From an uncultured Methanobrevibacter sp. (GTDB taxonomy: Archaea; Methanobacteriota; Methanobacteria; Methanobacteriales; Methanobacteriaceae): a stretch of 15,580 nucleotides of DNA. Positions 7,727-14,650 of this stretch are shown piece after piece. Positions within the stretch are counted from its first letter, which is position 1, and each line of letters begins with the position of its first letter. The notes under the pieces were generated by a model. That model did no database searches. It worked only from the letters and a program-made list of their open reading frames with translations, and was not told where the DNA came from. Location: NCBI GenBank assembly GCA_902795935.1, contig CADBMS010000045.1, positions 1-15,580 on the forward strand, read 5' to 3'. The translations under genes were made by a program, and so were the position numbers.

Positions 7727-8033
7727 ACAATAATAAATTAATGTTCATTTTTAGAAACTAAATTATTAAAGAGTTGTATTAAATATATCCTATAATTTAA
7801 GCGATGAAACTTTATTATTTGATTCAAATTATATTATTTTAACAATATAAGTTAAATTTTCTTGTTTTTATTTTATCATTATAAAATATAAAATTGACAT
7901 GAAAAGCTTAATATTAGTATTTAATTTAATTATACTAATTTTAACTTTAAACAATAACTCATCATATATTAAATATTAGTAAAAACAAAATGAATAATAA
8001 TTATAATATATTTTATATTGGAGCGTATATAAT
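7727..8033 (+). other. AT-rich gap before lemA, with one short hydrophobic frame
   Basis: No recognisable gene. Besides the possible terminator, it holds a 26-codon frame (7899-7979) that starts MKSLILVFNLIILILTL, looks like a signal or small membrane peptide, and has no ribosome binding site. A TATA-like stretch at about 7963-7975 (CATATATTAAATA) could serve lemA, with transcription starting near 7995. Confidence 0.35.
7838..7876 (+). terminator. Weak hairpin and T-rich tract after the beta-helix gene
   Basis: TTTAAC at 7838-7843 can pair with GTTAAA at 7851-7856 over a seven-base loop, and the next 20 bases are mostly T. This is a plausible transcript end about 110 bases past the beta-helix stop, but the stem is short and purely AT-rich apart from one pair. 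Confidence 0.35.
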
Positions 8034-8582
8034 ATGATAATTTGGATAATCGGAGCCATTATAATAATTTTATTAATTATAATCGTAGTTTTATACAATA
8101 ATCTTGTTAAAGCCCGTAATAAAGTTAAAAATGCATGGTCCCAAATAGATGTGCAATTAAACAGAAGAAATGATTTGATTCCAAACATTGTAGAAACAGT
8201 TAAAGGATATGCTGGACATGAGAAAAGTGTCCTTGAAAATGTAGCTAAAGCAAGGTCTGGTATGATGAATGCTAGTAGTGTTAAAGATATACAAGCAGCA
8301 GATAATCAATTAACTGGCGCATTAAGATCTTTATTTGCAGTAGCTGAAGAATATCCTGAATTAAAAGCAAATGAAAATTTCAAAGAATTACAAGAGGAAT
8401 TAAGTGGAACTGAAGACAAAATCGCATATTCTAGACAATTCTATAATGATACTGTTTTAAAATATAACAACACATGTCAACAATTCCCTAACAACTTAGT
8501 AGCAGGAATATTTGGATTTGAAGAAGCAGACTTCTTTGAAGCATCTGAAGGATCTAGAAGTGTTCCCAAAGTTGAATTTTAA
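8034..8582 (+). CDS. lemA: LemA family protein
   Basis: 182 residues: an N-terminal hydrophobic anchor at 2-21 followed by long alpha helices. The family signature is clear: NNLVKARNKVKNAWSQIDVQL, RRNDLIPNIVETVKGY (about 44-59) and the conserved C-terminal stretch from YNDTVLKYN through FPNNLVAGIFGFEEADFFE. The exact role of LemA proteins is unknown; they are membrane-anchored helical proteins with the bulk probably outside the membrane. GGAG at 8020-8023, ten bases before the ATG, supports the start. The DUF2207 gene begins 75 bases after the stop; LemA and DUF2207 genes are often neighbours, so they probably act together at the membrane. Confidence 0.95.
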   Translation: MIIWIIGAIIIILLIIIVVLYNNLVKARNKVKNAWSQIDVQLNRRNDLIPNIVETVKGYAGHEKSVLENVAKARSGMMNASSVKDIQAADNQLTGALRSLFAVAEEYPELKANENFKELQEELSGTEDKIAYSRQFYNDTVLKYNNTCQQFPNNLVAGIFGFEEADFFEASEGSRSVPKVEF

Positions 8583-8647
8583 TTAAAGATTACCATATTT
8601 TATTTTTAAAAATAGTTCAATAATTATCATAGTATAAAAATGGATTA

Positions 8648-8653
8648 GGTGAT
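8648..8653 (+). promoter_or_regulatory. Ribosome binding site deciding the DUF2207 start
   Basis: GGTGAT four bases before ATG 8658 matches the archaeal 16S 3' end. The GTG that opens the longest frame (8649) is part of this site and so is unlikely to be the start codon. Confidence 0.8.
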
Positions 8654-8657
8654 TCAT

Positions 8658-10451
8658 ATGGATAAAAAACCAATAATCTCCATTTTAATTTTTTTAATAA
8701 TATTATCCATAGTTCCAGTTAGTTTTGCAGAGGATGACAAAGAATATTATATTAATGGAGCGACTATTGATATTTATGTTCTTGAAAATGGATTGTTACA
8801 TGTTAAAGAAACATTCCAATACGAATTTAAAGGATCATGGAACGGTGTTTATCGTGATATTCCATTAGTAACTGGAACTGGAAAAAAAACGAAAATAAGT
8901 AATCTGAAAGTTAGTGCTAAAGGAGCTTATACTTTAACACCTTCAATTACATTTAAAGATGATATTGAAAAAATAAAAATCTATTTATCTTCAAGTCCAA
9001 CTACTAGAACAAAGATTAAAGATAGAAAAGTAGATGTGACATTAGAATATGATTTTGTTAATCAAACAAATATTTACAATGATATTGCAGAAGTTCATTA
9101 TAAACCATGGGGTGATGGTTGGGATAAAGGAGTTCCTAAAGTAACTGCAAGATTCCATTTAAAATCAAAAGATGGAGTGGAATATTGGGTTAATCCTAGT
9201 TACTTTGAAGGAACTACCTTCTGGACCAGTAATGTACTAAACGTTGAAACTAATTCTATTAATCCTTATGAATGGTTTGAATTACGTATATTAATTCCTA
9301 AAAATCAATTTTCTAATAATACAAAATATGCAAATATAATACCACAAGATGGTAAAGAAAAACTCAAACAAATACAAGAAGAGGATTCTGCCAAAGAAGC
9401 TCGGCAAACATTAATTTACACTATACTTTCAGGAGTATTGTTAATAAGTTTAGTCATACCATTTTTAGCTTACTTTTTCTTTGGTAGAGAACCAGAAATT
9501 GAATATAACGGAGAATATGAAAGAGAATTACCTACTAATGATCCGCCAGCAACAGTTAATGCTTTAACCAACGTTAGTATCACTGGTGCTGGAAATCCAA
9601 GTATGGATGGATTTAAAGCCACAGTTATGGATCTTATAAACAGAAAATATTTTAAATTAGAAGATACTTCTATTGAAGGAGATACTATTTTAAATATTAA
9701 TTATGATAAAAGTATTGATGATTTAAATGAACCTGAAGAAATTGTTTACAAATTATTTGAAAGTTATTCTATTGGAGGAAGATTTAGTTTAAATGATTTC
9801 TCAGAAAATATGAAAAACGAATCAGATGCTAGAGATTATCGTGCTAAATATAGTGCATGGGAACTTAGTGTTGAAAACAATATTGGTGATAGAGCAAGTT
9901 CAATGTTCATTGGAACTGGAAATATAATCATAAAAGTTTATGCAGTTATTTTATTAATAATTTCTACTATTTGTTTATTCTTTACATGGGATAATTCACT
10001 ACCTGCAGCAGGTAGATTGTTCATACTTTGTATTCCATTAATAATTATTTCATTTATTTTATTGTTTTTACCTTCAAAAATTGGAGGTCGATGGACTAAT
10101 GAAGGTAGAACATATGATGCAAAATGGAATAATTTTAAAAGGTATTTAACTGATTTTTCCATGATTGAAGAATATCCACCAGAATCAGTTACAGTATGGA
10201 ATCATTACTTAGTTTATGCTACAGCATTAGGTGTTGCAGAAACAGTGAGTGAACATATGAAGTTGTCTTTACCTCCTGAACAATTAGATAATAGTGACTT
10301 ATATAGATTCCATTATTATGGAGGTTATTCTGTACTTGGTACTTCTATGACTCTTGGTTCAACCACAGGTGTCGCTACAAGTAGTAGTGTCGGTGGTGGA
10401 TTTGGTGGTTCCGGAGGCGGAGGCGGAGGAGGTGGAGGAGGAGCATTTTAA
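8658..10451 (+). CDS. DUF2207 family membrane protein with poly-glycine tail
   Basis: 597 residues. An N-terminal signal peptide (hydrophobic 6-23, likely cleaved after SFA at about 24) is followed by an exported beta-rich domain of about 225 residues with GSWNGVYRDIPL typical of DUF2207, a membrane segment at about 252-276, a soluble segment with an MDGFKATVMDLINRKYFKL helix, and two more membrane segments at about 424-443 and 453-472. The conserved block RWTNEGRTYDAKWNNFKRYL (477-496) and WNHYLVYATALGVAE follow. The C-terminus is almost pure glycine, as in relatives. Function is unknown; it follows lemA. The longest frame starts at a GTG at 8649 inside GGTGAT (8648-8653), a perfect Shine-Dalgarno four bases before ATG 8658, so the ATG is the true start. 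Confidence 0.92.
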   Translation: MDKKPIISILIFLIILSIVPVSFAEDDKEYYINGATIDIYVLENGLLHVKETFQYEFKGSWNGVYRDIPLVTGTGKKTKISNLKVSAKGAYTLTPSITFKDDIEKIKIYLSSSPTTRTKIKDRKVDVTLEYDFVNQTNIYNDIAEVHYKPWGDGWDKGVPKVTARFHLKSKDGVEYWVNPSYFEGTTFWTSNVLNVETNSINPYEWFELRILIPKNQFSNNTKYANIIPQDGKEKLKQIQEEDSAKEARQTLIYTILSGVLLISLVIPFLAYFFFGREPEIEYNGEYERELPTNDPPATVNALTNVSITGAGNPSMDGFKATVMDLINRKYFKLEDTSIEGDTILNINYDKSIDDLNEPEEIVYKLFESYSIGGRFSLNDFSENMKNESDARDYRAKYSAWELSVENNIGDRASSMFIGTGNIIIKVYAVILLIISTICLFFTWDNSLPAAGRLFILCIPLIIISFILLFLPSKIGGRWTNEGRTYDAKWNNFKRYLTDFSMIEEYPPESVTVWNHYLVYATALGVAETVSEHMKLSLPPEQLDNSDLYRFHYYGGYSVLGTSMTLGSTTGVATSSSVGGGFGGSGGGGGGGGGGAF

Positions 10452-10483
10452 TGCTCTTCTAAAACTTCCCCCCACTATTTTTT
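10437..10483 (+). terminator. Hairpin spanning the DUF2207 stop codon, then a T6 run
   Basis: GGAGGAGCAT (10437-10446) pairs with ATGCTCTTCT (10451-10460) over a TTTA loop, ten pairs with two G-T. The stop codon at 10449-10451 lies in the loop and stem. A six-T run follows at 10478-10483 after a C-rich spacer. It could end the lemA-DUF2207 transcript or act as a processing or stability element; the distance from stem to T-run is long for a bacterial-type terminator. Confidence 0.45.
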
Positions 10484-10498
10484 ATAGGAGAAATATAT

Positions 10499-10861
10499 AT
10501 GGTTGTTAAAGAATTATCTGCAGGCAAATTAGTAGTTCGTAAGTCTAAATTTTATGCACATTTATATAGTGTAGAATCTGCAGAGGATATTTTAAAAATT
10601 CGTGAAATTCATAATAAAAAATATAAAAAGGCAGCCCATCATTGTTATGCTAGTTTATATGATGGTGTTGAAGAACAGAGAGCTGATGGTGAAGTTGGTT
10701 CTCCAGGCCGTGTTTTATTAGAATTATTACATGAATATGAACTTAATAATCATATGATTATAGTTTCACGTATTTTTGGAGGTATTAAATTAGGTCAAGG
10801 CAGTGTTTCTAGAGCTTTTCGTGATAGTGGCCGTGGAGTTATTTTAGATTATTTAAACTGA
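10499..10861 (+). CDS. IMPACT/YigZ (UPF0029) family protein
   Basis: 120 residues, the single N-terminal domain of the YigZ/IMPACT family without the C-terminal domain found in bacterial YigZ. Signatures are KSKFYAHLYSVES, KKAAHHCYASLYDG (about 43-56), EQRADGEVGSPGRVLLELL and the late IVSRIFGGIKLGQGSVSRAFRDSGR block, all as in the family. The eukaryotic member IMPACT modulates GCN2 and translation; the role of archaeal single-domain members is unknown. Soluble, no membrane segment. The start is well supported: AGGAG at 10486-10490 is eight bases before the ATG. It lies 47 bases after DUF2207 in the same direction, with a hairpin and T-run between, so it may or may not share that transcript. 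Confidence 0.9.
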   Translation: MVVKELSAGKLVVRKSKFYAHLYSVESAEDILKIREIHNKKYKKAAHHCYASLYDGVEEQRADGEVGSPGRVLLELLHEYELNNHMIIVSRIFGGIKLGQGSVSRAFRDSGRGVILDYLN

Positions 10862-10925
10862 ATAACATAACTTTAAAAAATTAATAAAAATGCCGCAAAT
10901 TAAAAAAATAACAATAATATAAATT

Positions 10926-11262
10926 TTATCCAACAGTTAATGTCCAGTCTAAGAAAGTATCAAAAAAAGAATCTAAATATTCACGTTCGACGATATTAAA
11001 TTTTTGACCGTAAAATTTTCCCATAAAATTTATGTAAAAAACTATACTGAAGAATGTTATAGCAGCTACATCATGATTGATTTTTTCACGAATAAGTTCT
11101 TTTTTGATTTGTTTATCAATATAGTGTTAATTTCTCAATTAATATTTCAGATAACTTAGGTAACATTAAATTATTTAAATTTTCACTAGCATTTTCAAAT
11201 GAAACTCGTAAAATATTACGATGAATTCCAATTAAACATAATACTCCATGATGATTTCCCAT
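10926..11262 (-). pseudogene. Frameshifted remnant of a TetR-like transcriptional regulator
   Basis: On the minus strand a 48-residue frame opens with ATG at 11262 (MGNHHGVLCLIGIHRN...) and ends at TGA (plus 11116-11118). A second frame, shifted by one base, continues from about 11120 for 64 codons (IDKQIKKELIREKIN... ending FFDTFLDWTLTVG) to TAA at 10926-10928. Joined as ...EKLTLY + IDKQIKK... they make one continuous helical sequence that resembles the C-terminal ligand-binding domain of TetR-type regulators, including the final helix EREYLDSFFDTFLDW. The N-terminal helix-turn-helix is absent, and an in-frame TAA lies just upstream of the ATG. So it appears both N-terminally deleted and frameshifted. 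The TetR assignment is by general resemblance; the frameshift is directly visible. It is divergent from the fmdE-like gene. Confidence 0.55.
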
Positions 11263-11581
11263 ATATTATATTATTTAAAGGCAATAATTCTGTTTAATAT
11301 AATATATAAGATGTTAAAACTGTTAAATAATTAAAAATAGATGAACAACATAAAAATAAAATAATAATTAATAAATGTTTCTGTTTAAAGTTTTAAAAAT
11401 TTAAAAACAAAAAATAAATAATAATGAGTAGTAAAAATAAACATGTCGTATTAGAATAATATTATGACAACCATAAATATATGATAAAAATTTAAATAAA
11501 CTTAAAATAAGGATATACTACGACAATCCATAAAAAACATATAAAAAAAAATACAAAGTAAACAATAAAGGAATAATTAAT
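11263..11581 (+). other. AT-rich upstream region of the fmdE-like gene
   Basis: No gene is seen between the TetR-like remnant and the fmdE-like gene. It holds the promoter described separately and repeats of an ACGACA-type motif: TGTCGTA at 11444-11450, ATGACAACCATAAA at 11464-11477, and ACGACAATCCATAAA at 11520-11534. Confidence 0.45.
11485..11498 (+). promoter_or_regulatory. Likely promoter (BRE/TATA) of the fmdE-like operon
   Basis: An A-rich BRE-like stretch followed by TTTAAATA (11491-11498) matches the methanogen promoter form. Transcription would start near 11518-11522, inside the second copy of the ACGACA repeat, leaving a leader of about 60 bases with AGGA nine bases before the ATG. 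Confidence 0.45.
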
Positions 11582-12139
11582 ATGGACCAATTTGAAGAAC
11601 AATTAGAAAAAGCAGGCAAATTTCATGGCGAAATCTGTGGTGGAATAACCATAGGAACAAAACTTGCAATGTATGGAATGAAATTGATGAATATGGAATT
11701 AAATACTAGGCACAAAAATTTAATAGTATTTCTTGAAATTGATAGATGTATGGCAGATGCAATACAAGTAGTTACTGGATGTACATTAGGAAAAAGATCA
11801 TTAAAACAAATGTATTATGGTAAATTCGCCGCAACATTTTATAATATGGATACTGAAAAAGCAATACGCATAGTTGATTCTGATGCAAATAAATCATGTG
11901 GTAAAAAAGAAACTAAAGATGAATTAGTTGAAAGATTCAAAAATACTCCAGCAGAAGAATTGTTCACAGTGCAAGAAGTAAAAATAAAAATACCTGATGC
12001 TCAAAAACCTGGAAATCCCCATAGTAGTGTGTTCTGTTCAATATGTAATGATAAAGTTGCAGATGAAAGACACCTAAACCGTGGTGGAAAACCAGTATGT
12101 AAATCTTGTGCAGAAGGAGCTTATTATGAGTTAATTTAA
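11582..12139 (+). CDS. fmdE: FmdE-like protein with C-terminal zinc finger
   Basis: 185 residues in two domains. The N-terminal FmdE domain has FHGEICGGI (His15, Cys19), the EIDRCMADAIQVVTGCTLGK block (52-71, with Cys56 and Cys67) and RFKNTPAEELF, which form the metal site known in this family. The C-terminal zinc ribbon has CSIC at 152-155 and CKSC at 173-176. FmdE was named for co-purification or linkage with molybdenum formylmethanofuran dehydrogenase, but stand-alone copies are common and their exact role is uncertain; a molybdenum or tungsten cofactor task is often suggested. There is no fmd operon here. The start has AGGA nine bases upstream. The methyltransferase gene follows after 15 bases, almost surely on the same transcript. 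Confidence 0.88.
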   Translation: MDQFEEQLEKAGKFHGEICGGITIGTKLAMYGMKLMNMELNTRHKNLIVFLEIDRCMADAIQVVTGCTLGKRSLKQMYYGKFAATFYNMDTEKAIRIVDSDANKSCGKKETKDELVERFKNTPAEELFTVQEVKIKIPDAQKPGNPHSSVFCSICNDKVADERHLNRGGKPVCKSCAEGAYYELI

Positions 12140-12154
12140 AGGAGATTTAAAATA

Positions 12155-12769
12155 ATGAAAAAAAAAGAGTTTCTGCCTAAAAATGGACATCGCATACATG
12201 GCATATCTAGTGAAAACTTTTTAAATGCTAAAGAAATAATTAATGACTTAAATTTAAAAGGAACTGAAACATTTTTAGATGCAGGCTGTGGAGATGGGCA
12301 TATAGCTATGGAAGCATTAAACTCACTAACTGATGATGCAACAATATATGCAATTGACAATTATGAACCTTCAATTATTGATTTACAAAAAGAAATCAAA
12401 GAAAAAAATATAAAAAATATGATTGCATTAACTTCTGATATTAGTCAACACATATCCATTGAAGATGAATTAATAGATATAAGTTTATTAGTAAATGTAT
12501 TTCATGGATTTAAAGCAAGACAAACAACATATGAAGCGATTTCTGAACTAAAAAGAATCACAAAAACTGGCGGAAAAATTGCCATTATGGATTATAAAAA
12601 AATTCATGCCCCCCATGGCCCTAAATATGAAGTAAGAAGTACCATAGAAGAATTAGAAACTATGTTTGCAGAACAAAACCTTAAAAAAGTATATCTAAAT
12701 TATGCTATTGGTGAAGACATAAAAGAAGATAATGGAAAATCTCATTTCTTAATAATATTTGAAAAATAG
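12155..12769 (+). CDS. Class I SAM-dependent methyltransferase
   Basis: 204 residues with a Rossmann-type methyltransferase core: motif I FLDAGCGDGHIAMEA at about 40-54, the acidic end of strand 2 in IYAIDNYEP, SLLVNVFHGF after strand 4, and RITKTGGKIAIMDY (motif post-III). The LLVNVFHGF and GGKIAIMDY pattern is that of the Methyltransf_11/25 type seen in UbiE-like enzymes acting on small molecules. The substrate cannot be named. GGAG at 12141-12144, ten bases before ATG, supports the start. It is the second gene of an operon with the fmdE-like gene, so a cofactor, metal or C1-related substrate is a reasonable guess only. The stop codon lies in a terminator-like hairpin. Confidence 0.88.
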   Translation: MKKKEFLPKNGHRIHGISSENFLNAKEIINDLNLKGTETFLDAGCGDGHIAMEALNSLTDDATIYAIDNYEPSIIDLQKEIKEKNIKNMIALTSDISQHISIEDELIDISLLVNVFHGFKARQTTYEAISELKRITKTGGKIAIMDYKKIHAPHGPKYEVRSTIEELETMFAEQNLKKVYLNYAIGEDIKEDNGKSHFLIIFEK

Positions 12770-12804
12770 TTAATTATAAATAAGAATTAACTATTTACTT
12801 ATTT
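12767..12804 (+). terminator. Nine-pair hairpin plus T-rich tract after the methyltransferase
   Basis: TAGTTAATT (12767-12775, beginning with the TAG stop codon) pairs perfectly with AATTAACTA (12785-12793) over a nine-base loop, and a T-rich stretch follows. This looks like the end of the fmdE-methyltransferase operon. Confidence 0.55.
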
Positions 12805-12933
12805 TTATAAAATAAATTGATTAACTTCTAATTTCAATAATAAAACAATTATAAGTTATATTAATTATTCTATTTTTGTCATGATTCAAAAAACTTATTT
12901 TTATTATATTAATTCTAAAAAGATAAATATAAT

Positions 12934-12949
12934 CAAAATTATATAAATA
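12934..12949 (+). promoter_or_regulatory. Likely promoter of the 12981-14549 unit
   Basis: CAAAATTATATAAATA has an A-rich BRE-like start and a strong TATATAAA core. Transcription would begin near 12970, giving a very short leader of about ten bases before ATG 12981. Confidence 0.5.
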
Positions 12950-12980
12950 CAAATAATTCAAAAATTATTAGGTTTTTATA

Positions 12981-13376
12981 ATGTTAAAAGAAGTTCAATT
13001 GGATAAAAATTATTTAAAACTAATCTTTGCCGAAATTGAAAAAACCATATTAATTAGTCCATATATTTTACCTGAATTATTATCAGAATTTAAAGACGAA
13101 TTAAAAATAGAAGATGGTGTTAAACTTCTTAATAACACTGAACGAGAATCTATTTTTAATAAAATACCTCAAGCATATATTGATTCTAAATTAAAAATAT
13201 TGCGAAATAGACGAGATTATGACATCCGTATAAACAAAAAATACAATGAGGAAAAAGAAATTGTTGCTTTAATAAAAAATAGACAAGCTAATGAAATTAT
13301 TAAATTTACGGAACGTTATCCTCATTGGAGTAAAATTATTCAAAATATTGAAGAAAAAAGATTAAATAATTTATAA
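12981..13376 (+). CDS. Hypothetical protein, small and charged
   Basis: I do not recognise this 131-residue protein. It is soluble, without signal peptide or membrane segment, and predominantly helical and charged. The N-terminal part has a leucine- and isoleucine-rich stretch (IFAEIEKTILISPYILPELLSEF, about residues 15-37), and the rest is rich in Lys, Arg, Asn and Glu, including KILRNRRDYDIRINKKYNEE. No cysteine pairs or catalytic motif are evident. The start has AGGT seven bases upstream and a strong TATA box about 35 bases upstream. The membrane protein gene follows after 15 bases, so the two are probably co-transcribed and this may be its soluble partner. A lineage-specific protein is the likeliest reading. 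Confidence 0.7.
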   Translation: MLKEVQLDKNYLKLIFAEIEKTILISPYILPELLSEFKDELKIEDGVKLLNNTERESIFNKIPQAYIDSKLKILRNRRDYDIRINKKYNEEKEIVALIKNRQANEIIKFTERYPHWSKIIQNIEEKRLNNL

Positions 13377-13391
13377 TGGACGTATTTACAA

Positions 13392-14549
13392 ATGACTGAT
13401 TCTTTTGCAAGCATTCTTTTAAGTAAACTAAACGAAGAAATTAAAATTTCATATAATAGTTTAAGTTACCTATTATTCGGATTTTATTTAATCAGTTTAA
13501 GTTTATTCTTATACTCCAATAAGAATACCTCATTTAATCATGATTTTAGTAGGGTTTATGGATTATTTTTAATATTATTTGCAATACCAATATTTATTCC
13601 AAATAAACAACCTATTTTTCAGATTAAAAGAAACATATTAACATTCATTATAGGATTAATTATTGAAATAATTGGGATAATATTATGTTTAATACCAAAT
13701 ATTATAAAAATAACATCCACTATTTTATTAGGAGTTCTTTTATTTTTTGGAAGTATTACTTTACTCTCCAAACTATTTTTAGAAGAACCTGAAAAGAATC
13801 CAATGAATATGGAAAATAAAATAACTTATATAATCATATATTTAATTGCAGGAATCATTGGTGCAAATAATATGTTTAATGCAGGTTTAGATTTAAACAT
13901 TGTTATTTTATTATATTCATTGCCCTTTTTTTATTTAGCCAATAAATGTATTGATGATGCTGAGTTAAAAGATGAAGATAGTGAAGAAAAAATTATTTTA
14001 TTAAAACCTGTTAGTTTAGAATTAGAATCTATTTTAGCACTTATTTTAGGAATATTTGCAATAGTTTCAGGAATAATAATGAGTTATTTTAATATTGCTT
14101 CAATAAGCGGAATTACCAGTATTACACTGCTAATTTTATCTATACAAGCAATATTCAAAGGTATAAGTCCCATAGGTATTTTAGATAGAAAAATTTGGTT
14201 ATACTTATTAGGATTCATAGGTTTACTTTTGTCGATGATATCTTGTTTAATTCCAAATATACTAAACTTGCCTTTAATTTATATCGTAGGTATTTTAAAT
14301 ATGATTTGTATATTTCAAGTTATTGATTTAATTAGACTATTAAATAAACAATATAATACTAAGAATACCTTTAAATTCACAATCTCCACTATAGGTATGA
14401 TTTGTAGTATTTTACAAAACATTATAATGATATTGTTTGGTATGTTTATAATTAATCAAACATTAATTTCACCACAAATTATGGGAATATTATTAATCGT
14501 TATGGGATTAGATATTTTAGTAATGATTTTTCTCAATGAAAAAAAATAA
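13392..14549 (+). CDS. Multi-spanning membrane protein with internal duplication
   Basis: 385 residues with about 11-12 hydrophobic helices across the length and few charged residues outside a loop at about 185-202 (DDAELKDEDSEEK). The two halves are related: residues 73-104 and 259-290 align without gaps with 13 identities in 32, both starting with a PI pair and ending CLIPNI, 186 residues apart, and the following helices also keep a glycine at 114 and 300. Glycine-spaced helix hairpins recall DUF308/HdeD-type proteins, but this is only a resemblance. No signal peptide is needed and no transporter signature or catalytic residue is seen. GGA lies eleven bases before the ATG. It is paired with the hypothetical gene upstream. 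Function unknown. Confidence 0.78.
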   Translation: MTDSFASILLSKLNEEIKISYNSLSYLLFGFYLISLSLFLYSNKNTSFNHDFSRVYGLFLILFAIPIFIPNKQPIFQIKRNILTFIIGLIIEIIGIILCLIPNIIKITSTILLGVLLFFGSITLLSKLFLEEPEKNPMNMENKITYIIIYLIAGIIGANNMFNAGLDLNIVILLYSLPFFYLANKCIDDAELKDEDSEEKIILLKPVSLELESILALILGIFAIVSGIIMSYFNIASISGITSITLLILSIQAIFKGISPIGILDRKIWLYLLGFIGLLLSMISCLIPNILNLPLIYIVGILNMICIFQVIDLIRLLNKQYNTKNTFKFTISTIGMICSILQNIIMILFGMFIINQTLISPQIMGILLIVMGLDILVMIFLNEKK

Positions 14550-14588
14550 ATTATAAAAAAAATATATAAATAATTATAAAAAAAATAA
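14550..14588 (+). repeat. Two 15-base direct repeats, one containing the TATA region
   Basis: ATTATAAAAAAAATA occurs at 14550-14564 and again at 14573-14587, 23 bases apart, between the membrane protein gene and the kinase gene. The interval holds ATATATAAAT (14562-14571), the likely TATA box of the kinase gene with transcription near 14590. In this AT-rich DNA a chance origin cannot be excluded. Confidence 0.4.
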
Positions 14589-14650
14589 ACTAAACTTAAA
14601 AACAGAATCGTAAATATTAATTAAAAACCTTAATAACGGTGTTTTTTGAA

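Noticed and set aside
7976..8188. Minus-strand hydrophobic frame over the lemA start
   Set aside because: It overlaps the lemA anchor and ribosome binding site on the opposite strand; the hydrophobicity comes from the complement of isoleucine codons.
9938..10162. Minus-strand frame opposite DUF2207
   Set aside because: It is antisense to conserved residues of DUF2207 and has no ribosome binding site.
10387..10448. GC-rich GGN tract as a separate repeat element
   Set aside because: It is the coding sequence of the poly-glycine tail normal for DUF2207 proteins.
12136..12360. Minus-strand frame opposite the methyltransferase start
   Set aside because: It is antisense to the methyltransferase motif I region and covers its ribosome binding site.
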